This document shows positions 1 to 5,540 of a DNA stretch of 11,954 bases, piece after piece. The stretch lies in contig CANEVG010000071.1 of NCBI GenBank assembly GCA_947442095.1, positions 1-11,954 on the forward strand, given 5' to 3'. The DNA comes from Sphingomonadaceae bacterium. Lineage in GTDB: Bacteria; Pseudomonadota; Alphaproteobacteria; Sphingomonadales; Sphingomonadaceae. Below the pieces are notes generated by a model. That model had not been told where the DNA came from, did not search any database, and saw only the letters and a list, made by a program, of their open reading frames with translations. Made by a program: the position numbers and the translations under genes. The number at the start of each line of letters is the position of its first letter. Position 1 is the stretch's first letter.

Positions 1-291
1 AACGACCGGCTCTTTGGTTGCGCACTGCCGGCTTTTGGCCAGATTGCCCCGAATAGGGTCATAGAAACACTGAACCACCAAGCTGCTAGACGGCGCATCA
101 CAGACCGGCTGGATGCGCGCAGTGGAGTCCCGTCAGCTTTATTGAGCTCTCTCATTCACGACGGTTCCCGACTGACAGCCGCCGTGGAACGATCGAAAAC
201 GGACTTTCCAGACACGATAACTGAACGGTCATTCCTAGCTGCAATCGCAATGTGCACCGGAGGCCATCCGGCTTATTGCCAAGAGCGTTAG
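1..291 (+). CDS. Unrecognised reading frame, 3' end only
   Basis: Frame 1 is open from the first base of the window to a TAG at 289-291, giving 96 residues with no visible start, so it would be the C-terminal part of a gene that begins outside. The translation is mixed in character, rich in Arg and Ala. It has helical-looking stretches (for example LTAAVERS near residue 60 and RSFLAAIAMC near 77-86) and ends in CTGGHPAYCQER, with two cysteines six residues apart. I do not recognise the family. Third-position GC is only moderate, similar to the local base composition, so coding bias gives little support. The main argument is the length of the open frame. It could be the tail of an accessory gene or a chance open frame. 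Confidence 0.35.
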   Translation, partial: NDRLFGCALPAFGQIAPNRVIETLNHQAARRRITDRLDARSGVPSALLSSLIHDGSRLTAAVERSKTDFPDTITERSFLAAIAMCTGGHPAYCQER

Positions 292-393
292 AACCGGAGA
301 AACTGAGCGCGTTGAGCTTGCAATTGGTCGGGTCGGCCAAACGGCCGGGCCAAGGCGGTGTCTGTCAGCATCGACCACGGGCAATGGCCGCGT
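292..393. other. Non-coding gap, nothing recognised
   Basis: About 100 bases lie between the end of the open frame at 291 and the 3' end of the minus-strand toxin gene at 394. I see no convincing gene, hairpin with a T-run, or promoter. Several short open frames cross it on both strands, but none has a credible ribosome-binding site or protein-like composition. Confidence 0.4.
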
Positions 394-609
394 TCAGGGC
401 GCCATCACCGAAACCGCGGACCGACCCCTGGCGGCTTTGGCGAGCTTGAACTCAAAGCTCAGAAAGACGATGCAGCCCTCGGCTTTGGCAAGATGAAGCG
501 CGTCGGCGAAGTCCATGCCATGGGCGAGACGATCGAGCGCGGCCGCAGCCTGAGCGGTATCGTCCGCCGTCAGGAGGCGGACGATCACGTTGGTATCAAT
601 CGCCGGCAC
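394..609 (-). pseudogene. VapC-like PIN-domain toxin, internally deleted
   Basis: Minus-strand frame of 71 residues from a GTG at 607-609, preceded by GGGAGG (complement of 619-624) at good spacing and overlapping the antitoxin gene by 14 bases, as in vapBC operons. It starts like a PIN ribonuclease, PAIDTNVIVRLLTADD (residues 2-17, first metal-binding Asp5). At about residue 24 it jumps straight into the C-terminal half of the fold, GMDFADALHLAKAEGC (31-46, Asp36). PIN toxins of this group are about 125-135 residues, so roughly 60 residues are missing without loss of frame, including the helix carrying the second conserved acidic residue. The final acidic position, usually Asp-Arg, reads SFEFKL (51-56). 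The join coincides with the palindrome GCGGCCGC at 539-546. I infer a catalytically dead remnant whose reading frame is preserved. A functional mini-protein that still binds the antitoxin cannot be excluded. Confidence 0.72.
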
Positions 610-868
610 GCCGCTCCGCCTCCCGCGTAATCGCAGCATTCATGTCGTCGATCGACAGCGCTGGTCCCTCATGCCGCATCGTTCCGAACAGAGCGTCGAT
701 GCTGGAAGCGGCGAACACCGGTGTGGATTTGAGGAGCACACCGTCCGGCGTGTTTTTAACTGTCAGCCGCGGTCCTGCTCCCCACTGGAGCTGGTCGCGG
801 ATCGCCTTGGGCAGAATGACCTGGCCCTTGGTCTTGATGACAGTGGTTAGCCGGTCGCGAACGCCCAC
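596..868 (-). CDS. AbrB/MazE-type antitoxin (VapB-like)
   Basis: 90-residue protein from a GTG at 866-868. The start is set by GGAGGG (complement of 875-880), six bases upstream. The N-terminal half is a SpoVT/AbrB swapped-hairpin DNA-binding domain: TTVIKTKGQVILPKAIRDQL (residues 8-27) with the typical KGQVxxPKxIRDxL pattern, then a GPRLTVKNTPDGVLL strand pair (residues 32-46). The C-terminal part, with FGTMRHEGPALSIDDMNAAI (61-80), is the segment that in this family wraps the toxin. In such operons the antitoxin neutralises the PIN ribonuclease and represses its own promoter. All key parts of the domain are present, so unlike the toxin this gene looks intact. It overlaps the downstream toxin frame by 14 bases. 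The family is clear; the exact subfamily name is inferred from the PIN partner. Confidence 0.85.
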   Translation of the reverse strand: MGVRDRLTTVIKTKGQVILPKAIRDQLQWGAGPRLTVKNTPDGVLLKSTPVFAASSIDALFGTMRHEGPALSIDDMNAAITREAERRAGD

Positions 869-882
869 AACACACCCTCCAA

Positions 883-912
883 ATGTAAGACCAAGGTAAG
901 ATCCACCTTCAA
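883..912 (-). promoter_or_regulatory. Tentative promoter/operator of the antitoxin-toxin operon
   Basis: On the minus strand, TTGAAG (complement of 907-912) and TTACAT (complement of 883-888) lie 18 bases apart, just upstream of the antitoxin ribosome-binding site: a weak sigma-70-like pair, since the -10 matches only half of the consensus. Two copies of GTAAGA on the plus strand (885-890 and 896-901), each preceded by CCAA, sit 11 bases apart inside it. Antitoxins of the AbrB/VapB type usually repress their own promoter through repeated sites in this position, so this is a reasonable operator candidate. Confidence 0.35.
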
Positions 913-922
913 AAGCTCATCG

Positions 923-966
923 GCAAGTGCAGATTGCCAGCGCCCGATCGGACGCTGGCCACTTGC
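923..966. repeat. Interrupted 14-bp inverted repeat (hairpin, possible terminator)
   Basis: The outer arms GCAAGTG (923-929) and CACTTGC (960-966) and the inner arms GCCAGCG (936-942) and CGCTGGC (953-959) are all perfect complements. On the right the two arms touch. On the left they are separated by six bases (930-935), so the folded form is a 14-bp stem with a one-sided six-base bulge and a 10-base loop, itself containing the palindrome CCGATCGG (944-951). It lies 20 bases beyond the stop codon of the minus-strand ATPase and just upstream of the antitoxin promoter. A terminator for the ATPase transcript is the simplest role, but only a short CTTTTG follows on the minus strand. A protein-binding site is also possible. 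Confidence 0.55.
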
Positions 967-985
967 GCGCCCTCATAGTCGTCGG

Positions 986-2215
986 TCACCCCGCGCGCAC
1001 CGCAGCGAGTGCGCCCATCAAGGTCATTGCTTCGATCCCTCCGCGCATAGGGAATGTTTCATTGCCGCGATGAACCAAGATCCTTCGTTCAACGGCGAGA
1101 TCATCGGCTGCGGTGTGGAAACCGCGATCCACTTTGGGGGCGCTCGATAGCTTGATTTCGAACGCCCAGCATCGTTGAGCGGTCATTTCAAGAATGAGAT
1201 CGGCTTCCGCACCGGCTGCGGTTCGATAAAAATATGGGCGGGCGCGATCACCTGCGGCGTCAATCAGTGCCTCGATCACGAACCCTTCCCAACTCTTTCC
1301 GACGACTGAATTTCCGCGCAGGGCATCGGTTGTTTCGATAGCCAGCAAAGCGTGAAGGATGCCACTATCGCGCACAAACGGCCGGGGTGCTTTGACGAGC
1401 CGCTTGTTGCTGTTGGCAAACCACGGCCTTAAATTACGCACGAGCAGCAGCTTTTCCAGAATTTCGAGATACCGAGCGACGGTATGTCCGCTGACGCCGA
1501 GCGAGCGGGCGTAGCGCTGCGCATTAAACAATTCGCCTTGGTCATTCGCCAGCATACGCCAAAACAGCTCAAGCCGCTCGGCATCGACCTGAAGACCGAA
1601 CTTTGGAATATCGCGTTCGACATAGGTACGAATGAAATCAAGACGCCATTGCAAGCTCGCCGCATCGCTTTCGCGGAGAAAGCTTTGTGGAAATCCGCCT
1701 CTCAACCAAAGATTGTCGATGCTCTCTGGGCCGACGTTAGCGATCTCATCGGGCTGGAGCGGGGTAAGCTCAACAAAGCTGATCCGGCCTGCAAGGCTCT
1801 CAGAAGACTGGCGCAGCAGGTCCATCGAGGCGGAACCCAGAAGCAAAAACTTCCCGACTTTGCCGTTTTGGCGGCGGCGAGCGTCTATTTCACCCCTCAA
1901 TACCTGGAATATCTCGGGTGCACGTTGAATCTCGTCGAGAACGATCAGCTTTTCCCGGTTCGCAGCGAAATAGGCTTCAGGATCGTCAAGTTTGCGGCGA
2001 TCAACCGCGCTCTCCAGATCAAGATAGCTGGCACCACCACCCGTTTCGTCCGCAATTTGCCGCGCCAACGTCGTTTTGCCTGTTTGTCGCGGGCCGAGCA
2101 CGGCAACACTGTCAAAGTTAGACAAGCGATTTTTAACCACATCGAAAGCGTTGCGCGTCAGCATCCTTGCAATATTGCGGATAAGGTTCAAATTTGCAAG
2201 GTAGTTTACCGCCAT
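986..2215 (-). CDS. AAA_14 / DUF4143 family ATPase
   Basis: 409-residue protein of the AAA_14-DUF4143 type, common in bacterial accessory regions. No precise cellular function is established for this family. Walker A is GPRQTGKTT (41-49), Walker B is LIVLDEIQ (90-97), and a sensor-like GSAS (127-130) follows. The DUF4143 half carries the characteristic RTYVERDIPKFG (196-207) and a helix-turn-helix-like stretch, YARSLGVSGHTVARYLEILEKLLLV (235-259). Near the C-terminus, AEADLIL and AFEIKLS (Asp339, Glu353, Lys355) resemble the D...ExK core of PD-(D/E)xK nucleases. The length is normal for the family. The ATG at 2215 lacks a strong ribosome-binding site. An alternative ATG at 2164 (MLTRNAF) leaves about 23 residues before Walker A, closer to relatives, but its AAGG touches the start codon. 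All motifs look intact. Codon usage is less GC-rich than the pho genes, fitting horizontal acquisition. Confidence 0.88.
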   Translation of the reverse strand: MAVNYLANLNLIRNIARMLTRNAFDVVKNRLSNFDSVAVLGPRQTGKTTLARQIADETGGGASYLDLESAVDRRKLDDPEAYFAANREKLIVLDEIQRAPEIFQVLRGEIDARRRQNGKVGKFLLLGSASMDLLRQSSESLAGRISFVELTPLQPDEIANVGPESIDNLWLRGGFPQSFLRESDAASLQWRLDFIRTYVERDIPKFGLQVDAERLELFWRMLANDQGELFNAQRYARSLGVSGHTVARYLEILEKLLLVRNLRPWFANSNKRLVKAPRPFVRDSGILHALLAIETTDALRGNSVVGKSWEGFVIEALIDAAGDRARPYFYRTAAGAEADLILEMTAQRCWAFEIKLSSAPKVDRGFHTAADDLAVERRILVHRGNETFPMRGGIEAMTLMGALAAVRAG

Positions 2216-2231
2216 GCTCTTACGTTCGCCG

Positions 2232-2465
2232 CTAATCGAACGGAGATTCGACTACGCTACCGCCTCCAGGCCCTTGCGCTGAATAATCGACAGCAGCCTC
2301 AGCGCCGGCCCCTATGTCGATATCCCTGTCCGGTTCTCCAGCGAACGAGCCAGGCGCCGGCGCGCTTTCCCTTGCGGTAACCCAGGTGTATGTCAGCATC
2401 CAAGCCCCGACAGTGAAAACCGACGTCCAAACGACGGCGAGCTTCGCGGGTGGTCTGTGGTGCAT
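2232..2465 (-). CDS. Doubtful small membrane protein
   Basis: A minus-strand frame of 77 residues from the ATG at 2463-2465, ending 16 bases before the ATPase start, so it could be its upstream operon partner. It has one plausible membrane helix, KLAVVWTSVFTVGAWMLTYTWV (residues 8-29), and a low-complexity acidic, Gly- and Ala-rich tail. The frame continues open upstream to 2717 without looking protein-like. There is no clear ribosome-binding site before the ATG. I do not recognise a family, and third-position GC is only mildly raised. It may be non-coding. Confidence 0.3.
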   Translation of the reverse strand: MHHRPPAKLAVVWTSVFTVGAWMLTYTWVTARESAPAPGSFAGEPDRDIDIGAGAEAAVDYSAQGPGGGSVVESPFD

Positions 2466-2737
2466 CGTCGATCGTTCGGGACATTTCAGATTCTGCAAAA
2501 ACGTCAAATATACGTCGAAGAAGCCCATGCGTGGCCTGAAGGCTAGAAGCGGACGATTTAGATTACAAGTATATGATATATAGATGTTTATAGGAACGAG
2601 CGGACCGGTCAGATGGTCAAAAAAGGCCGTTCTTGGTCCTCCTTCACGGCTGAGCCACGGGTTTGATTTCCGTAGGGTCACCAGCCGAGCGGACGTCTCG
2701 ATGCTCGTGGCAAACATCGCACATGCCTGAGGGCCTT
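2466..2737. other. Intergenic stretch with an AT-rich patch
   Basis: Together with 2216-2465 this makes 522 bases without a confident gene. The clearest feature is an AT-rich patch around 2555-2592, with TATATGATATATAG at 2569-2582 inside otherwise GC-rich DNA, plus the palindrome GACCGGTC at 2603-2610. Such a patch could carry promoters for the divergent genes (ATPase leftward, small membrane protein rightward), but I found no correctly spaced -35/-10 pair on either strand. A 17-codon frame begins at the ATG at 2613. It has no ribosome-binding site and is not called. Confidence 0.4.
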
Positions 2738-2962
2738 ATGGATTTTGATTCGGTCAGCACGTTCGGCGGATTTGCCGCAGCCGGCGGCACCGCGCTGGTT
2801 GCATCGCTGCTGGCTGCGCTGCGTGAACACCGGCACCGGCGGCGCACCAACCTAGATCAGGTCAGCCTGGTCTCATGGAGTTTGCTTTCCGCGCTGTTCT
2901 CGATGCTGGCCACTATACTGCTGGCGACGGCTGCGCGGATCTACTTTACCTCTGCCGGCTGA
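2738..2962 (+). CDS. Small two-helix inner-membrane protein, unknown function
   Basis: 74-residue protein starting at the ATG at 2738, chosen because GAGG (2729-2732) lies five bases upstream; the frame is open further upstream to 2663 but less protein-like there. Two hydrophobic segments, about residues 9-27 (FGGFAAAGGTALVASLLAAL) and 45-67 (within SLVSWSLLSALFSMLATILL and on to RIYF), flank a very basic cytoplasmic-looking loop, REHRHRRR (29-36). High third-position GC matches the pho genes to its right rather than the accessory genes to its left. I do not recognise a family. It is 260 bases upstream of phoR and in the same direction, so co-expression is possible but not shown. Confidence 0.65.
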   Translation: MDFDSVSTFGGFAAAGGTALVASLLAALREHRHRRRTNLDQVSLVSWSLLSALFSMLATILLATAARIYFTSAG

Positions 2963-3146
2963 TCATGGACCTCCAAAGAGATGGCCTTGCCTTGAGGCGC
3001 CCGCTGATCGTGGCTGGAATCTGACAGGCATCACGCGGGTCTGGCCGCCGTTGAAAAATTGCTTCAGAGACTGGGAGATCGGCGCAGCTCTTGCAACAAA
3101 AGCCGGTTCGAACGCTGGCCCGGCATGCGCGGCAGAGGAAGCCCGA

Positions 3147-3221
3147 ATGAAGCAGGGCGGGAAGATAGTTGAATGCCAACGCCATTGCCCACACCCACGC
3201 CAACAGTGGAAACAAGTCTGA
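3147..3221 (+). CDS. Putative 24-residue leader peptide coupled to phoR
   Basis: A short frame starts at the ATG at 3147, seven bases after a strong ribosome-binding site, AGAGGA (3134-3139). It runs 24 codons and stops with TGA at 3219-3221, one base before the phoR ATG at 3223 (TGACATG). The phoR ATG itself has no good ribosome-binding site, only a GGAA more than ten bases away. The peptide, MKQGGKIVECQRHCPHPRQQ followed by WKQV, is basic and holds Cys10, His13, Cys14 and His16. I infer that ribosomes terminating here could re-initiate on phoR, setting its synthesis rate. Whether the peptide itself does anything is unknown. The main alternative is that phoR starts at the TTG at 3169 in its own frame, which would overlap this frame. 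Confidence 0.42.
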   Translation: MKQGGKIVECQRHCPHPRQQWKQV

Positions 3222-3222
3222 C

Positions 3223-4407
3223 ATGACGGGTTCGCCTTTCCCCTGGCCGAGTGTGCTGGTCGCCTTGGGCACCTGCCTCGTCATGCTTGTCACCGGGGTG
3301 TACCCGGTGCTGGCTATTGCGGTGCTGATCCTGTGGCTGGGCACACTGTGGCTTTCCGGGCCCGAACCGGTGGTCGAAACCCTTGCCCGCGATGAAGGCA
3401 GCGTCTCGCGCCAAGCCATGGTTGAGCTGGTCGAACCGTTCAGCGTGCCGGTGTTGATGCTCGATGGCCAGCGCATTGCCGCCGCCAACGCCGCCGCGCG
3501 TGAAGCGCTTGGGCCCCATGTCGTCGGGCAGGATGCCCGCGTCGCGCTGCGCCACCCCGAAGCGATCACGCTGCTCGCCAAGGCGCAAGGCAGCGCGGTG
3601 GTGCGCGGCCTCACCGGCGCGCGCAGCATCTGGCATGTCAGCCGGGTCAGCATCGATCAGCGCTTCAGCCTCATTGAACTGGTCAACCGCACGGGTGAGG
3701 CCGATATCAGCCGCGCACACACCGATTTTGTGGCCAATGCCAGCCACGAACTGCGTACGCCGCTGGCATCGATCATTGGTTATATCGAAACGCTGGCCGA
3801 TCCGGACGCACATGTGGATACAGCCACAGCGGCGCGGTTTCACGCCACCGTGCTGCGCGAGGCTAAGCGCTTGCAGAGCCTTGTCGAGGATCTCATGTCA
3901 CTCTCGCGGATCGAGGCGGAAAAGCACGATCTGCCGCGCGAACGCATCGATTTCGGGCAACTGGTGGGAAGCATCGCCGGTGAAATCGGCGCGACCCACG
4001 GCGATAGTCGCATTCAGGCGAAAGCGAGCGACGCGCTGGTGACCGGCGACCGGCAGCAGCTCGATCAGCTGGTGCGCAACCTGATCGACAACGCGCTGAA
4101 GTACGGCGACGCGAAAGAACCCGTCCGCATCGGCCTGATCAACACGGGCAGCGAAGCCGTGTTGTCGGTCACCGATCGGGGCGAAGGCATCCACCCGGAT
4201 CACCTGCCCTATCTCACGCGCCGCTTCTATCGCACCGATCCAGGACGCAGCCGCGCGGCGGGCGGAACCGGGCTCGGCCTTGCCATCGTCAAACACATCG
4301 TCGAAAGACACCGCGGCGACCTCGACATTACGAGCGTGCTGGGTGAAGGAACGACCGTAACCGTAAAGCTTGGCCTTGCAGTGCAGGCTGACAAGGAATT
4401 GTCATAA
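3223..4407 (+). CDS. phoR: Phosphate regulon sensor histidine kinase PhoR
   Basis: 394-residue membrane-bound histidine kinase that autophosphorylates and passes phosphate to PhoB when PstSCAB-PhoU signals phosphate limitation. The N-terminus has two adjoining membrane helices (about 9-25 and 27-45) with almost no periplasmic loop, as in PhoR proteins that sense through the Pst transporter rather than a ligand. A PAS-like domain follows (about 66-150). The H-box ASHELRTP (173-180) contains His175. The N-box NLIDNALKY (286-294), G1 DRGEGI (318-323), F-box RRFYR (333-337) and G2 GGTGLGLAI (347-355) are all intact. I chose the ATG at 3223 because the first helix then begins naturally near residue 9. 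A TTG at 3169 with GGGAAG just upstream would add 18 hydrophilic residues. The last codons and the stop overlap the PhoB site of pstS. The identity is supported by the neighbours; the kinase class alone would be less specific. Confidence 0.93.
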   Translation: MTGSPFPWPSVLVALGTCLVMLVTGVYPVLAIAVLILWLGTLWLSGPEPVVETLARDEGSVSRQAMVELVEPFSVPVLMLDGQRIAAANAAAREALGPHVVGQDARVALRHPEAITLLAKAQGSAVVRGLTGARSIWHVSRVSIDQRFSLIELVNRTGEADISRAHTDFVANASHELRTPLASIIGYIETLADPDAHVDTATAARFHATVLREAKRLQSLVEDLMSLSRIEAEKHDLPRERIDFGQLVGSIAGEIGATHGDSRIQAKASDALVTGDRQQLDQLVRNLIDNALKYGDAKEPVRIGLINTGSEAVLSVTDRGEGIHPDHLPYLTRRFYRTDPGRSRAAGGTGLGLAIVKHIVERHRGDLDITSVLGEGTTVTVKLGLAVQADKELS

Positions 4408-4427
4408 GACTGTCATTGCGCGGTCGC
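4388..4427 (+). promoter_or_regulatory. Pho box (PhoB binding site) for pstSCAB-phoU
   Basis: Units occur every 11 bases: CTGACAA (4388-4394), TTGTCAT (4399-4405), CTGTCAT (4410-4416) and CGGTCGC (4421-4427). The central pair matches the PhoB consensus CTGTCAT-N4-CTGTCAT in 13 of 14 positions; the outer two are degenerate. The site crosses the phoR stop codon (4405-4407) and ends 50 bases before the pstS ATG, the right place to activate pstS. I see no clear -10 hexamer downstream. PhoB-activated promoters usually lack a -35 box, because the Pho box takes its place. Confidence 0.85.
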
Positions 4428-4477
4428 ATTGCGAAGAGACAAGAAAGAGCCAACGATCATCCTCAAGGATCAATCAG

Positions 4478-5524
4478 ATGTCTGCGAGCCGTTTCACTGC
4501 CGCTTCCCTTGCTGCGCTGACTGCGCTTTCGCTGGCTTCCTGCAGCGCAGGCCAAGGTGGCAGCCGTGATCAGGTGCGCGCGGTCGGCTCGTCCACCGTC
4601 TATCCCTTTGCCAAGGCCGTGGCGGAATCGCTCGCCCGGTCGGATGCTTCGATCAAGTCGCCAATCATCGAATCAACGGGTACGGGTGCGGGGATGAAGC
4701 TGTTCTGCGCCGGTGTCGGCGCGCAGCACCCCGATATCGAAAACGCCTCGCGCCGCATGAAGCCTTCGGAATTCGAGGATTGCCAGAAAAACGGCGTCAA
4801 GGAGATCGTCGAGGTTCAGGTCGGGCTCGATGGTGTCGCGTTTGGCGAAGCCAATGGCGGCATCGGCATCCCGCTCACCCCGGTCGATGTCTACAAGGCG
4901 CTGGCCAAGGTGCCCTTCGGCAAGCCCAACACTGCCGTTACTTGGAAGGACGTGAATCCCGCGCTTCCAGCCGAGAAGATCCTCGTCTACGGCCCGCCCT
5001 CCACCTCGGGCACGCGCGATGCGCTTAAGGAGTTGATCCTCGTCAAGGGCTGCGAAACTGATCCCGCGATGAAGGCGCTCAAGGACAGCGACAAGAAGAA
5101 GCACGAAGCGATCTGCGGCGAAGTGCGCGAAGACGGCGCGTATGTCGATGCGGGCGAGAACGACAACCTGATCGTCCAGAAGATCGAGGCAAACCCCAAG
5201 GCGATCGGCGTGTTCGGCTTCTCCTATCTGGAGGAAAACACCGACAAGCTGAAAGGCCTGCCCATGACCGGCGTCATGCCGACCTATGCCACGATTGCCG
5301 ATTTCACCTATCCTGGCGCCCGCCCGCTCTACATTTATGTAAAGAAGGCCCATCTCAAGGCAATTTCCGGATTGCAGCCTTATGTCACCGAATGGTCAAA
5401 ACTGTGGGGCAAGAATGGCGTGCTGGCCAAGGCCGGCATGGTCGTGGCGCCTGAGGCCGTGCTGGCAGCCAGCGCCAAGGCCGTGACGGACATGCCGCTG
5501 CTTGACGGCGCGCAGTTGAAGTAA
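4478..5524 (+). CDS. pstS: Phosphate-binding protein PstS (lipoprotein)
   Basis: 348-residue periplasmic phosphate-binding component of the PstSCAB importer; it captures inorganic phosphate and delivers it to PstC/PstA. The ATG at 4478 follows AAGGAT (4465-4470) at seven bases. The signal peptide ends in the lipobox LASC (19-22), so Cys22 is probably lipidated and the protein membrane-anchored. The phosphate-binding loops are visible: GSSTVYPF (37-44), ESTGTGAG (65-72) and STSGTRDA (175-182). The family segment IGVFGFSYLEEN (243-254) and a normal length complete the picture. It is preceded by the Pho box and followed 16 bases later by pstC, so it is the first gene of a phosphate-starvation-induced operon. 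Upstream in-frame codons back to 4370 lie inside phoR and are not part of the gene. Confidence 0.96.
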   Translation: MSASRFTAASLAALTALSLASCSAGQGGSRDQVRAVGSSTVYPFAKAVAESLARSDASIKSPIIESTGTGAGMKLFCAGVGAQHPDIENASRRMKPSEFEDCQKNGVKEIVEVQVGLDGVAFGEANGGIGIPLTPVDVYKALAKVPFGKPNTAVTWKDVNPALPAEKILVYGPPSTSGTRDALKELILVKGCETDPAMKALKDSDKKKHEAICGEVREDGAYVDAGENDNLIVQKIEANPKAIGVFGFSYLEENTDKLKGLPMTGVMPTYATIADFTYPGARPLYIYVKKAHLKAISGLQPYVTEWSKLWGKNGVLAKAGMVVAPEAVLAASAKAVTDMPLLDGAQLK

Positions 5525-5540
5525 GGACCAGACCGGGGCC

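Noticed and set aside
1484..2380. 298-codon open frame on the plus strand across the ATPase gene
   Set aside because: It is antisense to a protein with complete Walker A, Walker B and DUF4143 motifs. Its own translation shows no recognisable domain.
3105..3125. GGTTCGAAC, resembling a tRNA T-loop
   Set aside because: Neither strand gives a paired T-stem, and no acceptor or anticodon arms can be built around it. It is simply a palindromic TTCGAA.
2946..3843. Minus-strand frames upstream of and across phoR, one with a CxxC...CCxxC zinc-ribbon-like patch near 3070-3140
   Set aside because: They are mostly antisense to phoR, have no ribosome-binding site, and the cysteine pattern alone is weak. 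They were judged to be shadows.
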